From Vibrio mimicus CAIM 602 (GTDB taxonomy: Bacteria; Pseudomonadota; Gammaproteobacteria; Enterobacterales; Vibrionaceae), in assembly GCF_000338875.1 (NCBI RefSeq), contig NZ_AOMO01000014.1:1-57057 (forward strand): a stretch of 57,057 bases of DNA. The letters are read 5' to 3'. Both the position numbers and the translations under genes were made by a program. Shown piece after piece: positions 40,194 through 51,181 of this stretch. The notes under the pieces were generated by a model, which was not told where the DNA came from, searched no databases, and worked only from the letters and a program-made list of their open reading frames with translations. How positions within the stretch are numbered: the first letter of the stretch is position 1; the number at the start of each line of letters is the position of its first letter.

Positions 40194-41618
40194 ATGAGTA
40201 AGAAACTGCTAATTAAAACTTGGGGCTGCCAGATGAACGAGTACGATTCATCAAAAATGGCTGACCTGCTTAATGCTGCAAACGGCTATGAGCTGACAGA
40301 AATACCCGAGGAAGCAGACGTTTTACTCCTAAACACCTGTTCGATCCGTGAAAAAGCTCAGGAAAAAGTGTTCCACCAACTTGGTCGTTGGAAAACCCTG
40401 AAAGACAAAAAACCTGGCGTAGTGATCGGCGTCGGTGGTTGTGTGGCGACTCAAGAAGGCGATTCGATTCGTGATCGTGCGCCCTATGTCGATGTGATCT
40501 TTGGCCCACAAACGCTGCATCGCCTACCAGAAATGATTAAACAATCGCAAATCAGCGAAGCGCCAGTAATGGATATCTCTTTCCCTGAGATTGAGAAGTT
40601 CGATCGCCTGCCGGAGCCACGTGCGGAAGGCCCAACTGCCTTTGTTTCTATCATGGAAGGTTGCTCAAAATACTGTACTTACTGCGTAGTGCCTTACACT
40701 CGTGGTGAAGAAGTCAGCCGCCCAATGGATGATGTGCTGTTTGAAATTGCTCAACTTGCGGAACAAGGTGTGCGTGAAGTCAACCTGCTTGGCCAAAACG
40801 TGAACGCTTACCGTGGTGCAACTCATGATGGTGAGATTTGCTCTTTTGCTGAGTTACTGCGTCTGGTAGCAACGATTGACGGTATCGACCGCATTCGCTT
40901 TACCACTAGCCACCCACTCGAATTTACTGATGATATTATTGCGGTGTACGAAGACACCCCAGAGTTAGTGAGCTTCCTGCACTTACCAGTGCAAAGTGGT
41001 AGCGATCGCATTCTGACTATGATGAAGCGCCCGCACACAGCCATTGAGTACAAGTCCATCATCCGTAAACTGCGTAAAGCTCGCCCTGATATTCAAATCA
41101 GCTCTGATTTTATCGTTGGCTTCCCGGGTGAAACCGACAAAGATTTCCAAGACACCATGAAGCTGATCCGTGATGTCGATTTCGATATGAGCTTTAGCTT
41201 TATCTTCTCTCCTCGCCCAGGCACGCCAGCCGCCGACTATCCATGCGATCTTTCGGAAGAGGTGAAGAAGGAGCGCCTGTACGAACTGCAGCAGCAGATC
41301 AACAGTCAAGCCATGCGTTACTCACGCCTGATGCTGGGCACTGAACAACGTATTTTAGTTGAAGGTCCATCGAAGAAAGATTTGATGGAGCTACGTGGGC
41401 GTACCGAAAATAACCGCGTGGTTAACTTCGAAGGTTCACCAGAACTGATCGGTCAGTTTGTTGATGTGAAGATTGTCGATGTGTTCGCCAACTCATTGCG
41501 TGGTGAATTGGTACGCACCGAACAAGAGATGAATCTGCGTATTGCGACCTCTCCATCAGAAATGAAAGCGAAGACTCGCCGCGAGGATGAGCTTGGGGTT
41601 GCTACATTTACTCCTTAA
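40194..41618 (+). CDS. miaB: MiaB, tRNA methylthiotransferase
   Basis: Radical SAM enzyme that adds the methylthio group to i6A37 of tRNA. The N-terminal UPF0004 domain has three conserved Cys, starting with [11 protein letters not shown]. The radical SAM cluster Cys are in [17 protein letters not shown] near residues 158, 162 and 165. A TRAM domain ends the protein. It is 474 residues, as in E. coli. The ATG at 40194 is preceded by GCGAAAG; GTG at 40191 would add one residue. It opens miaB-phoL-ybeY-corC-lnt. Confidence 0.97.
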   Translation: MSKKLLIKTWGCQMNEYDSSKMADLLNAANGYELTEIPEEADVLLLNTCSIREKAQEKVFHQLGRWKTLKDKKPGVVIGVGGCVATQEGDSIRDRAPYVDVIFGPQTLHRLPEMIKQSQISEAPVMDISFPEIEKFDRLPEPRAEGPTAFVSIMEGCSKYCTYCVVPYTRGEEVSRPMDDVLFEIAQLAEQGVREVNLLGQNVNAYRGATHDGEICSFAELLRLVATIDGIDRIRFTTSHPLEFTDDIIAVYEDTPELVSFLHLPVQSGSDRILTMMKRPHTAIEYKSIIRKLRKARPDIQISSDFIVGFPGETDKDFQDTMKLIRDVDFDMSFSFIFSPRPGTPAADYPCDLSEEVKKERLYELQQQINSQAMRYSRLMLGTEQRILVEGPSKKDLMELRGRTENNRVVNFEGSPELIGQFVDVKIVDVFANSLRGELVRTEQEMNLRIATSPSEMKAKTRREDELGVATFTP

Positions 41619-41630
41619 TCTCGTATACAC

Positions 41631-41670
41631 TGTCAATAAGTGCCCGGTCAAAATCGGACATTTATTGACA
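41631..41670 (+). repeat. Inverted repeat between miaB and phoL
   Basis: TGTCAATAA (41631-41639) and TTATTGACA (41662-41670) are perfect arms. Further pairing inside (CCG / CGG) extends the stem. No T-run follows. The right arm contains a TTGACA -35-like hexamer, so it may also overlap a promoter. Confidence 0.6.
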
Positions 41671-41685
41671 TACTGAGAGGCAAAT

Positions 41686-42789
41686 TTGAGCAATAAAATC
41701 ATAACCTTAGAAATTAATCTGGAACCTTCCGATAACCACCGACTCGCCAGCTTATGTGGCCCTTTCGACGATAACATCAAGCATCTAGAACGTCGCTTGG
41801 GAGTCGAAATCAATTACCGTGGCAATTTCTTCACCATTGTGGGTAAAGCCCATACTGCCGCTGCTGCGCTCGATATTATCAAAACATTGTATGTTGAAAC
41901 CGCTCCGGTGCGTGGCCAAATTGCCGATATTGAACCTGAGCAAATTCATCTTGCGATCAAAGAATCCGGCGTTCTTGAACAGCACAGCGAATCCAGCATT
42001 GCCCACGGCAAAGAAGTGTTTGTCAAAACCAAAAAAGGCGTGATCAAACCTCGTACACCGAATCAAGCTCAATACTTGATGAATATGGTGACGCACGACA
42101 TCACCTTTGGTGTTGGCCCTGCGGGTACAGGTAAAACTTACCTTGCGGTTGCAGCTGCGGTGGATGCGCTTGAGCGCCAAGAAATTCGCCGCATTCTGCT
42201 CACTCGTCCTGCGGTTGAAGCGGGAGAAAAACTTGGCTTTCTACCAGGCGATCTGAGCCAAAAAGTCGATCCCTACTTGCGCCCGCTTTACGATGCTCTG
42301 TTCGAAATGCTCGGTTTTGAGCGCGTAGAAAAACTGATTGAGCGTAACGTGATTGAAGTAGCTCCGCTTGCTTACATGCGCGGCCGCACACTGAACGATG
42401 CGTTTATTATTCTCGACGAAAGCCAAAACACCACTGTCGAGCAGATGAAAATGTTCCTGACGCGGATTGGCTTTAACTCTCGCGCCGTGATAACTGGTGA
42501 CGTGACGCAAATTGACTTACCGCGCGGTGCGAAGTCAGGCCTACGCCATGCGATTGAAGTACTCAATGAAGTCGAAGAAATCAGCTTTAACTTCTTCCAA
42601 GCTGACGACGTAGTTCGCCACCCAGTGGTTGCCCGTATCGTGAATGCTTATGAGAAGTGGGAAGCACAAGATCAAAAAGAGCGTAAAGAGTATGAGCAGC
42701 GCCGCCGTGAAGAGCGTGAAAGCAAATTGCTCGAAATGCAACGAACTGAAATGGCACTTGGCCACAATAATGAGCCTAACCCGTCATGA
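41686..42789 (+). CDS. ybeZ: PhoH-like ATPase (YbeZ/PhoL)
   Basis: P-loop ATPase tied to RNA handling and to YbeY. Walker A is [11 protein letters not shown] near residue 145 and Walker B is [10 protein letters not shown]. The C-terminal tail is highly charged ([15 protein letters not shown]). The start is TTG, supported by GAGAGG 6 bases before it and by family likeness from the first residues ([15 protein letters not shown]). It is 367 residues and overlaps ybeY by 4 bases (ATGA), implying coupled translation. Confidence 0.94.
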   Translation: MSNKIITLEINLEPSDNHRLASLCGPFDDNIKHLERRLGVEINYRGNFFTIVGKAHTAAAALDIIKTLYVETAPVRGQIADIEPEQIHLAIKESGVLEQHSESSIAHGKEVFVKTKKGVIKPRTPNQAQYLMNMVTHDITFGVGPAGTGKTYLAVAAAVDALERQEIRRILLTRPAVEAGEKLGFLPGDLSQKVDPYLRPLYDALFEMLGFERVEKLIERNVIEVAPLAYMRGRTLNDAFIILDESQNTTVEQMKMFLTRIGFNSRAVITGDVTQIDLPRGAKSGLRHAIEVLNEVEEISFNFFQADDVVRHPVVARIVNAYEKWEAQDQKERKEYEQRRREERESKLLEMQRTEMALGHNNEPNPS

Positions 42790-43250
42790 GTATTGAACTG
42801 GATTTGCAATTGGCAGTCGAAGATGAAAACGGACTGCCAACCGAAGCGGATTTTGCCCAGTGGTTAACCCGTACAATCACCCCTTTTCAGCCACAAGCCG
42901 AAGTGACCATTCGCATTGTGGATGAAGAGGAAAGCCATGCGCTAAATTTAAATTATCGCGGGAAAGATAAACCGACCAATGTGTTATCTTTCCCATTTGA
43001 AGCTCCTCCAGGTATGGAAATGGATCTTCTCGGTGATTTGGTGATCTGCCGCCAAGTGGTTGAACGTGAAGCCATTGATCAAAATAAGCCTTTACAAGCA
43101 CATTGGGCGCATATGGTTGTACATGGTAGTCTGCATCTGCTAGGTTATGACCATATCGAGGATGATGAAGCAGAAGAGATGGAGTCTCTTGAAACCGAAA
43201 TTATGCAAGAAATGGGCTTTACTGACCCGTATCTGGCAGAAAAAGAGTAA
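42786..43250 (+). CDS. ybeY: YbeY endoribonuclease
   Basis: Zinc-dependent RNase for 16S rRNA 3' maturation and ribosome quality control. The metal-binding motif is [11 protein letters not shown] near residue 119, followed by the acidic DDEAEEME. The 154 residues match the family. It overlaps phoL by 4 bases and is followed by corC after two small hairpins. Confidence 0.96.
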   Translation: MSIELDLQLAVEDENGLPTEADFAQWLTRTITPFQPQAEVTIRIVDEEESHALNLNYRGKDKPTNVLSFPFEAPPGMEMDLLGDLVICRQVVEREAIDQNKPLQAHWAHMVVHGSLHLLGYDHIEDDEAEEMESLETEIMQEMGFTDPYLAEKE

Positions 43251-43251
43251 C

Positions 43252-43300
43252 CCTTATCCGTTAAGATAAGGCCTATGTGAGCTATCACACTTCTGATAGC
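43252..43300 (+). repeat. Two small hairpins between ybeY and corC
   Basis: CCTTATC-6-GATAAGG (43252-43271) and GCTATCA-6-TGATAGC (43281-43300), both with perfect 7-bp arms and 6-base loops, in a 69-base spacer. Neither has a T-run. Confidence 0.65.
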
Positions 43301-43319
43301 GTTAGTGAATTGAGACATA

Positions 43320-44195
43320 ATGAACGAAGACAATTCTCAGAATTCGGAAGGTCCGAGTAGAAAGTCCTTCTTTGAACGCCTAAGTCAACTTTTTCAGGGA
43401 GAGCCGAAAGATCGCCAAGAGCTGGTCGATGTAATCCGCGACTCTGAAGTAAATGACTTGATTGACCATGACACCCGAGACATGCTCGAAGGCGTAATGG
43501 AAATCGCCGAAATGCGCGTGCGCGATATCATGATCCCACGCTCACAAATGGTCACTATCGATCGTACTCACAACCTAGATGCTTTGGTTGCCATCATGAC
43601 TGATGCGCAGCACTCGCGTTATCCTGTGATCAGCGAAGACAAAGACCATGTGGAAGGCATTCTACTTGCGAAGGACTTACTCAAGTATCTAGGCTCCAAC
43701 TGTGCGCCATTCAATATCCAAGAAGTGATCCGTCCTGCGGTCGTGGTTCCGGAAAGTAAGCGGGTTGACCGTCTGCTCAAAGAGTTCCGTGAAGAACGTT
43801 ACCATATGGCGATTGTTGTGGATGAGTTTGGCGGCGTTTCTGGCCTAGTCACCATTGAAGATATTCTGGAAGAGATCGTCGGCGACATCGAAGATGAATT
43901 CGACGACGAAGAGCAAAAAGACATTCGCCAACTGAGCAAACACACCTTCTCGGTGAAAGCGCTCGCCACAATTGAAGACTTTAACCACACTTTCGGCACA
44001 AAATTCAGTGATGATGAAGTGGATACGGTCGGTGGACTGGTGATGACGGCATTCGGCCACTTACCAGCACGCGGGGAAGTCGTAGACATTGCAGGCTACA
44101 ACTTCAAAGTGACCGCGGCAGATAGTCGCCGAGTGGTAGCTCTTCAAGTTACCGTTCCCGATCTGGAAGCGCTTTCGCAAGCCGCGGAAGAGTAA
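43320..44195 (+). CDS. corC: CorC, CBS-domain transporter-associated protein
   Basis: Cytoplasmic protein linked to Mg2+/Co2+ efflux and membrane integrity. Two CBS domains lie at about residues 65-190 ([45 protein letters not shown], quoted by its ends VVVDEFGG and EDILEEIVG). A CorC/HlyC C-terminal domain is at about 205-285 ([20 protein letters not shown]). The 291 residues match E. coli (292). Next to lnt, as usual. Confidence 0.95.
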   Translation: MNEDNSQNSEGPSRKSFFERLSQLFQGEPKDRQELVDVIRDSEVNDLIDHDTRDMLEGVMEIAEMRVRDIMIPRSQMVTIDRTHNLDALVAIMTDAQHSRYPVISEDKDHVEGILLAKDLLKYLGSNCAPFNIQEVIRPAVVVPESKRVDRLLKEFREERYHMAIVVDEFGGVSGLVTIEDILEEIVGDIEDEFDDEEQKDIRQLSKHTFSVKALATIEDFNHTFGTKFSDDEVDTVGGLVMTAFGHLPARGEVVDIAGYNFKVTAADSRRVVALQVTVPDLEALSQAAEE

Positions 44196-44203
44196 TCCTC
44201 ATC

Positions 44204-44220
44204 CTCTTACCAAGTAAGAG
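44204..44220 (+). repeat. Hairpin between corC and lnt
   Basis: CTCTTAC-CAA-GTAAGAG, a perfect 7-bp stem 8 bases after the corC stop, followed by an A-rich stretch rather than T's. Confidence 0.6.
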
Positions 44221-44236
44221 AAAAAGAAAAGAGACG

Positions 44237-45754
44237 ATGAAAACTCTATTACATCATCGCCTAATGCGGCCGCTTGCGGCCGCTTTTGTTGGCGTCATAA
44301 CTCCTCTGGCTTTTGCCCCTTATCAGTTTTGGCCTTTGGCCTTATTCAGCCCATTTATCCTACTCCTTCTCTTAAACCAGCAAAGCACTAAACGAGCTGC
44401 TCTGATCGGTTTTGCATGGGGACTAGGGCAATTTGCTGTAGGTATTAGTTGGGTACATGTCAGTATTGATACATTTGGTGGCATGCCCAAAATCGCCAGC
44501 CTGTTTTTAATGGTATTACTGGTGGGGTATCTCGCACTCTATCCGGGTCTTTTCGGTTGGTTACTCAACCGCTTCTTCCCCCATAACTCGCGTACCAAAT
44601 GGCTATGTGCTGCACCTGCGTTATGGCTAATTACAGATTGGCTGCGCGGCTGGGTGATGACGGGATTTCCTTGGCTTTGGCTCGGCTACAGCCAAATTGA
44701 TAGTCCACTCGCCAACTTTGCCCCGATTGGCGGCGTTGAACTCATTACTTTGTTGCTCATTTTCAGTGCAGGCAGTTTGGCTTATGCCGCACTCAATCGT
44801 CATTGGTTGATTGCTGTAATTCCAGTCATCGTTTATGCGACAGGTTATGGCCTACAAGCGATGCAGTGGGTAACGCCACAAACTGAGCGAGCAACGACTG
44901 TGGCTTTGGTACAAGGTAATATTGAGCAAGGGTTGAAATGGCTCCCCAGCCAACGCTGGCCAACCATAATGAAATACACCGACCTCACCCGCGAAAATTG
45001 GAATGCGGATGTCATCATTTGGCCTGAGGCAGCAATCCCTGCCTTTGAATATGAGATTTCTTCATTCCTGCACAATCTCGATGCTGCGGCTCGGATGAAT
45101 CAGAGCGCGGTGATCACAGGCATTATTAATCAAAGTGAAGATAAGCAGTTCTTTAATAGTGTGTTAACACTCGGAGATACCCCTCATGGCGAATACCGTT
45201 ATGACCCGACCGAGCGTTACCATAAGTACCACTTGCTGCCTTTTGGGGAATTTGTGCCTTTTGAAGATATTTTAAGGCCATTGGCACCTTTCTTTAATTT
45301 GCCGATGTCATCCTTCAGCCAAGGGGCATATATCCAACCTAACTTGATTGCTAAAGGTTTCGCGTTTGCAGCGGCACTCTGTTACGAAATCATTTTCAAT
45401 GAACAAGTGCGTGATAATGTGACACCAGACACCGACTTCCTGCTGACACTTTCCAATGACGCTTGGTTTGGTCGCTCAATTGGCCCGTTGCAGCACATGG
45501 AAATTGCACGCATGCGCTCACTAGAGTTGGGCAAACCGCTGATCCGCTCCACCAACAATGGTGTTACCGCCATCACTGACGAACGCGGGCGCATCGTAGC
45601 TCAGTTGCCACAATTTGAAACAGGAGTGCTAAAAGCAACCGTGACACCCACTCGTGGTAGCACCCCGTACTACCAATGGGGCACGGCTCCACTCTATATT
45701 TGGGTAGGTTTAGCGCTTGTTTTTGCTTTCTGGCGACAACGTCGAACAAAATAA
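44237..45754 (+). CDS. lnt: Apolipoprotein N-acyltransferase
   Basis: Adds the third acyl chain to lipoproteins in the inner membrane. About 6-7 N-terminal membrane segments (to residue 210) precede a nitrilase-type periplasmic domain. Catalytic residues: Glu in [13 protein letters not shown], Lys in [11 protein letters not shown], Cys382 in ALCYEIIF. It is 505 residues (E. coli 512). AAAGAGACG precedes the ATG. Its lipoprotein clients in this window include LptE, RlpA and the porin-linked lipoprotein. Confidence 0.97.
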   Translation: MKTLLHHRLMRPLAAAFVGVITPLAFAPYQFWPLALFSPFILLLLLNQQSTKRAALIGFAWGLGQFAVGISWVHVSIDTFGGMPKIASLFLMVLLVGYLALYPGLFGWLLNRFFPHNSRTKWLCAAPALWLITDWLRGWVMTGFPWLWLGYSQIDSPLANFAPIGGVELITLLLIFSAGSLAYAALNRHWLIAVIPVIVYATGYGLQAMQWVTPQTERATTVALVQGNIEQGLKWLPSQRWPTIMKYTDLTRENWNADVIIWPEAAIPAFEYEISSFLHNLDAAARMNQSAVITGIINQSEDKQFFNSVLTLGDTPHGEYRYDPTERYHKYHLLPFGEFVPFEDILRPLAPFFNLPMSSFSQGAYIQPNLIAKGFAFAAALCYEIIFNEQVRDNVTPDTDFLLTLSNDAWFGRSIGPLQHMEIARMRSLELGKPLIRSTNNGVTAITDERGRIVAQLPQFETGVLKATVTPTRGSTPYYQWGTAPLYIWVGLALVFAFWRQRRTK

Positions 45755-45762
45755 GCGAAAGC

Positions 45763-45793
45763 AAAACGGGAAGTTCATCTTCCCGTTTTTTAT
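45763..45793. terminator. Terminator between convergent lnt and ybeL
   Basis: Perfect 11-bp stem AAAACGGGAAG / CTTCCCGTTTT with a 5-base loop, then T's on the plus side and TTTTGCTTTC on the minus side. Confidence 0.88.
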
Positions 45794-45798
45794 TCCAA

Positions 45799-46269
45799 CT
45801 AGGGTTTGAGAGGTTGGCGGCTAAACGCTTTTCCGCCACATTGGATGCAAGGCTCTATTTCTGTTGGATGGTTAAACTCCGTTTTATGACCACATTGATC
45901 ACACACCAAAACGCCCAGACCAATCATTTCACCTGCTTGATACAAACCTTGGTGTTCTAAATCGGCAAACAGTTCTACCCACTCGACTTTGGTGCGATCG
46001 GTAATATCCAGTAACCCCTGCCAGATTGAGTTAGCGATCATCAGATAAAACGGGCCGCTTTTGCTCTGCTCGAAGCTTTGTGAGAACTCTTTAAGATCCG
46101 CTTTCACATAAGCAGAGACTAACGCCAGCTCATCCTTGGTCAAATCATTCGCGGCATCCACGTATTTCGCTGATGATTCAACGATCTCATTGACCCCATT
46201 CGAGCTGTGTTTGAGCGTTTCTACTACCTCTTCCAGTAAGGCTTCATAACTTGCTTTCTGTTTTGGCAT
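45799..46269 (-). CDS. ybeL: YbeL-like zinc-ribbon protein (DUF1451)
   Basis: Conserved protein of unknown function. Residues 1-110 are helical and charged; the C-terminus is a zinc ribbon with two CxxC knuckles ([10 protein letters not shown] and CIQCGGKAF). The 156 residues and its position beside leuS match E. coli YbeL. It is divergent from leuS, with 129 bases between the starts. Confidence 0.88.
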   Translation of the reverse strand: MPKQKASYEALLEEVVETLKHSSNGVNEIVESSAKYVDAANDLTKDELALVSAYVKADLKEFSQSFEQSKSGPFYLMIANSIWQGLLDITDRTKVEWVELFADLEHQGLYQAGEMIGLGVLVCDQCGHKTEFNHPTEIEPCIQCGGKAFSRQPLKP

Positions 46270-46398
46270 CTCTCACCTCTCTCAAGCCTGATGGCTGCCG
46301 GATTAGCTATTGTTGTATACCCCTGCTTTCTGTATTCTATGCCGAACCGAAAGACTTCGTTCCTACTGAACTCACAAATTCCAAGATGGATGTCATCG

Positions 46399-48975
46399 AT
46401 GCAAGAGCAATACAACCCGCAAGATATTGAACACAAGGTTCAACAGCACTGGGACAACAACAAAACCTTCGTTGTAAGTGAAGACCCAAACAAAGAAAAA
46501 TTCTACTGTCTTTCTATGTTCCCGTACCCAAGTGGCCGACTGCATATGGGTCACGTGCGTAACTACACCATCGGTGATGTAGTCTCTCGTTTCCAACGTC
46601 TGCAAGGCAAAAACGTACTGCAACCTATCGGTTGGGACGCTTTTGGTCTGCCTGCAGAAAACGCAGCGGTAAAAAACAATACTGCGCCTGCACCTTGGAC
46701 TTACGAAAACATCGAATACATGAAAAACCAGCTCAAATTACTGGGTTTTGGTTATGACTGGAATCGTGAATTCGCCACTTGTCGCCCTGAGTACTACCGT
46801 TGGGAGCAAGAGTTCTTCACTAAGCTGTTTGAAAAAGGTCTAGTTTACAAAAAAACCTCATCAGTCAACTGGTGTCCAAACGACCAAACAGTTCTTGCTA
46901 ACGAACAAGTTGAAGACGGTTGCTGCTGGCGTTGTGACACTCCCGTTGAGCAAAAAGAGATCCCACAGTGGTTTATTAAGATCACCGCATACGCACAAGA
47001 GTTGCTTGACGATCTGGATAACCTAGACGGTTGGCCTGAAATGGTAAAAACCATGCAGCGCAACTGGATTGGCCGCTCTGAAGGTGTAGAACTGAAATTT
47101 GCCGTTAAAGGTGAAAACACAGATCTTGAAGTTTACACCACACGTCCAGATACCCTGATGGGTGTAACTTATGTGGGTATCGCTGCAGGTCACCCTCTAG
47201 CGGCCAAAGCGGCAGCCAATAACCCAGCACTCGCCGCCTTCATCGATGAATGTAAAAATACCAAAGTTGCAGAAGCTGAAATCGCGACCATGGAAAAGAA
47301 AGGCATGGCGACAGGGCTAACCGCGATCCATCCCCTCAACGGACGTGAAGTACCAATTTACATCGCGAACTTCGTGTTGATGGATTACGGTACTGGCGCG
47401 GTAATGGCAGTGCCTGCGCACGACCAACGTGACTTTGAGTTCGCGACCAAATACGGCCTCGACATCATCCCTGTAATTAAACCTGCCGATGGCAGCGAGC
47501 TGGATGTATCTGAAGCGGCTTACACTGAAAAAGGTGTTCTTTTCGCTTCTGGCGAATTCGATGGTTTGGATTTCCAAGCTGCCTTTAATGCAATTGCTGC
47601 GAAATTGGAAGCAGAAGGCAAAGGCAAGAAAACCGTTAACTTCCGTCTGCGTGACTGGGGCGTGTCTCGTCAACGTTACTGGGGTGCACCAATCCCTATG
47701 GTGACCACTGAAGATGGCCAAGTACACCCAGTACCAGCAGACCAACTGCCAGTTATCCTGCCAGAAGATGTAGTGATGGATGGCGTAACTAGCCCAATCA
47801 AAGCTGATAAAGAGTGGGCAAAAACCACCTTTAACGGTGAACCAGCACTGCGTGAAACCGATACCTTCGACACCTTTATGGAGTCATCGTGGTACTACGC
47901 ACGTTACTGTTCACCACAAGCGGATGACATCTTAGATCCAGAGAAAGCCAACTATTGGCTGCCGGTTGATCAATACATCGGTGGTATTGAACACGCGTGT
48001 ATGCACCTGCTCTATTCACGTTTCTTCCACAAACTGCTGCGTGACGCGGGTTATGTGAAGAGTGATGAGCCGTTCAAAAAGCTGCTATGCCAAGGCATGG
48101 TACTGGCTGATGCCTTCTACTACACCAATGAGAAAGGTGGTAAAGAGTGGGTATCACCAACCGAAGTGAAAGTGGAACGTGATGGCAAAGGCCGTATCGT
48201 TTCTGCGGTTGATGCAAGTGGTCGACAAGTTGAACACTCAGGCATGATTAAAATGTCTAAGTCGAAAAACAACGGTATCGATCCACAAGAGATGGTCGAT
48301 AAGTACGGCGCTGACACAGTACGTCTGTTCATGATGTTTGCTTCACCAGCAGACATGACACTGGAATGGCAAGAATCCGGCGTTGAAGGTGCAAACCGCT
48401 TCCTGCGTCGTGTATGGAAACTGGTACGTGAGCACACTGAGCTCGGCCAAGCTCCGGCTTTGGATGCTTCAGCACTGAATGCAGACCAAAAAGCACTGCG
48501 CCGCGATGTACACAAAACCATCGCAAAAGTGACTGATGACGTAGCACGTCGCCAGACTTTCAACACGGCGATTGCAGCGATCATGGAGCTAATGAACAAG
48601 CTGACTAAAGCGCCGATGACGGAAGCGCAGGATCGTGCGATTCTGGACGAAGCACTGAAAGCCATCACGCTCATGCTCTACCCAATCACTCCGCACATCT
48701 GTTTTGAGATGTGGGCAGCACTGGGTGAAAGCAACATCGATACTGCAAGCTGGCCGACTTACGATGAAGCCGCTCTGGTGGAAGATGAAAAGCTGATCGT
48801 GCTGCAAGTCAACGGTAAACTGCGCGGTAAACTCACTGTCGCGGCCGATGCTACTCAACAACAAGTTGAAGCGTTGGGCATGCAAGATGAAAACGTGCAG
48901 AAGTTCATTGATGGTCTGACCGTGCGTAAAGTGATTTACGTACCAGGCAAATTGCTGAATATCGTAGCCAACTAA
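46399..48975 (+). CDS. leuS: Leucyl-tRNA synthetase
   Basis: Charges tRNA-Leu; class I with editing domain. HIGH is seen as [15 protein letters not shown] near residue 49, KMSKS as [11 protein letters not shown] near residue 620. The CP1 editing domain shows [13 protein letters not shown] and [17 protein letters not shown]. The ATG at 46399 gives 858 residues and the family start [14 protein letters not shown]. Longer readings to 46291 look unlike the family. No strong ribosome site is seen; ATG 46390 is an alternative three codons upstream. Confidence 0.97.
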   Translation: MQEQYNPQDIEHKVQQHWDNNKTFVVSEDPNKEKFYCLSMFPYPSGRLHMGHVRNYTIGDVVSRFQRLQGKNVLQPIGWDAFGLPAENAAVKNNTAPAPWTYENIEYMKNQLKLLGFGYDWNREFATCRPEYYRWEQEFFTKLFEKGLVYKKTSSVNWCPNDQTVLANEQVEDGCCWRCDTPVEQKEIPQWFIKITAYAQELLDDLDNLDGWPEMVKTMQRNWIGRSEGVELKFAVKGENTDLEVYTTRPDTLMGVTYVGIAAGHPLAAKAAANNPALAAFIDECKNTKVAEAEIATMEKKGMATGLTAIHPLNGREVPIYIANFVLMDYGTGAVMAVPAHDQRDFEFATKYGLDIIPVIKPADGSELDVSEAAYTEKGVLFASGEFDGLDFQAAFNAIAAKLEAEGKGKKTVNFRLRDWGVSRQRYWGAPIPMVTTEDGQVHPVPADQLPVILPEDVVMDGVTSPIKADKEWAKTTFNGEPALRETDTFDTFMESSWYYARYCSPQADDILDPEKANYWLPVDQYIGGIEHACMHLLYSRFFHKLLRDAGYVKSDEPFKKLLCQGMVLADAFYYTNEKGGKEWVSPTEVKVERDGKGRIVSAVDASGRQVEHSGMIKMSKSKNNGIDPQEMVDKYGADTVRLFMMFASPADMTLEWQESGVEGANRFLRRVWKLVREHTELGQAPALDASALNADQKALRRDVHKTIAKVTDDVARRQTFNTAIAAIMELMNKLTKAPMTEAQDRAILDEALKAITLMLYPITPHICFEMWAALGESNIDTASWPTYDEAALVEDEKLIVLQVNGKLRGKLTVAADATQQQVEALGMQDENVQKFIDGLTVRKVIYVPGKLLNIVAN

Positions 48976-48997
48976 CTCCTCTTTATTGATGAGTCAC

Positions 48998-49114
48998 TAA
49001 GCCATTAGAACACCCTGTGAACTAATGGCTTACTTTAATGTCAGTAAACAGGGTTCGCCCTGTTTACTTATCTCAGCTTATCGCGTTGTTAACTCTTGGT
49101 GAGCTGAGATAAGT
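48998..49114. repeat. Three consecutive perfect inverted repeats between leuS and lptE
   Basis: (1) TAAGCCATTAG / CTAATGGCTTA, 48998-49008 and 49022-49032. (2) AGTAAACAGGG-TTCG-CCCTGTTTACT, 49043-49068. (3) ACTTATCTCAGCT / AGCTGAGATAAGT, 49066-49078 and 49102-49114, 13 bp with a 23-base loop. Repeats 2 and 3 share the three bases ACT, so the two stems compete slightly. None has a T-run. They nearly fill the 169-base spacer. Confidence 0.85.
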
Positions 49115-49144
49115 ATTCTGCCTAATAACGAGACTAAAGCATCC

Positions 49145-49759
49145 ATGCGTAACACTCTTTTCCCTACTTTGAAATGGTCACTATTGGTTCTGATGACAAG
49201 CTTACTGACGGCTTGTGGCTTCCACTTACGAGGTGATTACGATATCCCACAAGAACTCTCTAGCATGTCACTGACCAGTTATGACCAATACAGCACGTTT
49301 ACCCGTATGGTTCATCGTCAGTTACGTCTAAATAAAATTGATCTGCAATCTCCGGCAGAAAATCTTCCAAACCTACATCTACTGAGTGAAAGCACTGGCG
49401 AACGTACTTTATCGCTGTATCAAAACACGCGCGCTGCCGAAATTGAATTGACCTTTGTTGCAAGCTATCGAGTCACAGTACCTGATCTTGGCAGCCGTAC
49501 CTTTACTACGAGCGTGACTCGTAGCTACTTGGATAACCCACTGACTGCACTGGCAAAATCTGTCGAACGCGACATGATTGAAGATGAAATGCGCAAGCTG
49601 GCGGCCAGCCAAATTGTGCGCCAAATGGCTCGTCTGAAAGCGGATTTTGAACGCAAAACCTTAGACGATGAAAGCATTGAAAGCGATGGAGTGACTGACT
49701 ACCGAGTTGATACTCAAGAGCTCCCAGCTTCAGCACCAACAGAAGGCAAAAGTGAGTAG
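49145..49759 (+). CDS. lptE: LptE, LPS-assembly lipoprotein
   Basis: Outer-membrane lipoprotein that plugs the LptD barrel for LPS insertion. The lipobox is LLTAC (Cys24), followed by the family's GFHLRGDYDIPQEL. The body has 204 residues, slightly longer than E. coli because of an acidic tail (DDESIESDGVTDYRVD). The start was chosen because it directly precedes the signal peptide. holA follows 5 bases after its stop. Confidence 0.95.
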   Translation: MRNTLFPTLKWSLLVLMTSLLTACGFHLRGDYDIPQELSSMSLTSYDQYSTFTRMVHRQLRLNKIDLQSPAENLPNLHLLSESTGERTLSLYQNTRAAEIELTFVASYRVTVPDLGSRTFTTSVTRSYLDNPLTALAKSVERDMIEDEMRKLAASQIVRQMARLKADFERKTLDDESIESDGVTDYRVDTQELPASAPTEGKSE

Positions 49760-49764
49760 TTTCG

Positions 49765-50793
49765 ATGCGCATTTACGCTGAAAAACTGGCCGAATCACTA
49801 CACAAAACTCTCTATCCGATTTACCTCGTATTCGGTAATGAGCCACTGCTGATCCAAGAAGCTAAAACCGCCATCGAAAAAGCGGCGCAAGCACAAGGTT
49901 TTCTGGAGAAACATAGATTTAGCGCTGATGCAGGGCTCGATTGGAGTTCAGTGTATGACTGTTGTCAGGCGCTGAGTCTGTTTTCGTCTCGTCAGCTGAT
50001 TGAGATTGAGATCCCTGAATCAGGGATCAATGCACAAGCGGCGAAAGAGCTAAGCTCACTCGCAGGTCAACTTCACCAAGATATTATCTTGCTAGTGATT
50101 GGCCCAAAACTGACTAAGGCACAAGAAAATGCAGCTTGGCTAAAAACACTTTCGCAGCAAGCTTGCTGGATCAATTGCCTCACGCCTGAACTGAGCCGTT
50201 TACCTCAGTTTGTTCAGCAGCGCTGTTTTGCACTCGGTTTAAAACCGGATGCAGAAGCGGTGCAAATGTTAGCGCAGTGGCATGAAGGCAACCTCTTTGC
50301 CTTAGCACAAAGTCTAGAGAAACTGGCTCTCCTCTACCCTGATGGTCAGCTAACTTTGGTTCGTTTGGAAGAGTCACTGAGCCGTCATAACCATTTCACG
50401 CCCTATCATTGGATGGATGCCTTATTGGAAGGCAAAGCCAACCGAGCGCAGCGTATTCTTCGCCAGTTAATGCTAGAAGAAAGCGAACCAATTATTTTGA
50501 TCCGTACGGCGCAAAAAGAACTCACTCAACTGCTCAAATGGCAACAAGAGCGCCAACAGCTAGGTAACATCGGCAGTCTATTTGATCGCTATCGTGTTTG
50601 GCAGAATCGAAGACCACTCTACTCTGCTGCCTTGCAGCGCTTACCCAGTACAGCACTGTTTCGGTTGGTTGGGATATTAGCCAAGGCTGAACTTCTGGCA
50701 AAAACTCAATATGAACAGCCCGTCTGGCCAATCTTGCAGCAACTGAGCCTCGAATGCTGCAATCCTCAGGCAAACGTACCTTTGCCACAGTAA
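49765..50793 (+). CDS. holA: DNA polymerase III delta subunit
   Basis: Opens the beta clamp in the clamp loader. The AAA+-like fold starts YPIYLVFGNEPLLIQEAK. The family pattern includes NLFALAQSLEKLALLYPDG and LEESLSRHNHFTPYHWMDALLEG (given by its parts VRLEESLSRH and HWMDALLEG). The 342 residues equal E. coli HolA (343). It is coupled to lptE (5-base gap). No nadD follows, unlike in E. coli. Confidence 0.95.
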   Translation: MRIYAEKLAESLHKTLYPIYLVFGNEPLLIQEAKTAIEKAAQAQGFLEKHRFSADAGLDWSSVYDCCQALSLFSSRQLIEIEIPESGINAQAAKELSSLAGQLHQDIILLVIGPKLTKAQENAAWLKTLSQQACWINCLTPELSRLPQFVQQRCFALGLKPDAEAVQMLAQWHEGNLFALAQSLEKLALLYPDGQLTLVRLEESLSRHNHFTPYHWMDALLEGKANRAQRILRQLMLEESEPIILIRTAQKELTQLLKWQQERQQLGNIGSLFDRYRVWQNRRPLYSAALQRLPSTALFRLVGILAKAELLAKTQYEQPVWPILQQLSLECCNPQANVPLPQ

Positions 50794-50798
50794 AAGCG

Positions 50799-50807
50799 TG
50801 ATATACT
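50799..50807 (+). promoter_or_regulatory. Possible extended -10 promoter before rsfS
   Basis: TGATATACT has a good TATACT hexamer and lies in the 68-base gap after holA. The -35 side is poor. It could start the rsfS-rlmH-mrdA-rodA-rlpA unit. Confidence 0.4.
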
Positions 50808-50861
50808 GCGCCGTTTTAAGCGAAAGCTGTTTTTTATTGAAGACATTCAGAGGACATTCTC

Positions 50862-51179
50862 TTGCAAGGTGAAGCACTTAAAGACTTTCTTTCCGACAAA
50901 GCCGACGACATGAAGGCAGTCGATATCGTCACACTTGATGTACAAGGCAAATCCAGTGTGACGGATTATATGATTGTCTGCACCGGCACATCAAAAAGAC
51001 ACGTCGCCTCTATTGCTGATCATGTAGCTAATGAAGCCAAACTTTCTGGCCTGCAACCGCTCGGTATGAACGGGGAAAATGAAGGTGAATGGGTAGTTCT
51101 GGATATGGGTTCAGTGATGTTGCATGTGATGCAAGAAGCACCACGCGAGCTGTACCAACTGGAAAAACTCTGGGGTTAA
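50862..51179 (+). CDS. rsfS: RsfS, ribosomal silencing factor
   Basis: Binds uL14 and blocks subunit joining when nutrients are scarce. The family pattern includes [35 protein letters not shown] and [18 protein letters not shown]; 105 residues as in E. coli. The start codon is TTG, supported by AGAGGA 8 bases before it and by homology from the first residues. rlmH begins 2 bases after the stop. Confidence 0.95.
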   Translation: MQGEALKDFLSDKADDMKAVDIVTLDVQGKSSVTDYMIVCTGTSKRHVASIADHVANEAKLSGLQPLGMNGENEGEWVVLDMGSVMLHVMQEAPRELYQLEKLWG

Positions 51180-51181
51180 GT

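Noticed and set aside
46270..46398. T-box or leucine leader before leuS
   Set aside because: No run of Leu codons, no terminator/antiterminator pair and no T-box core sequence were seen.
48120..48674. 184-residue minus-strand frame inside leuS
   Set aside because: Antisense shadow of an intact, conserved leuS; Ser-rich and unlike any family.
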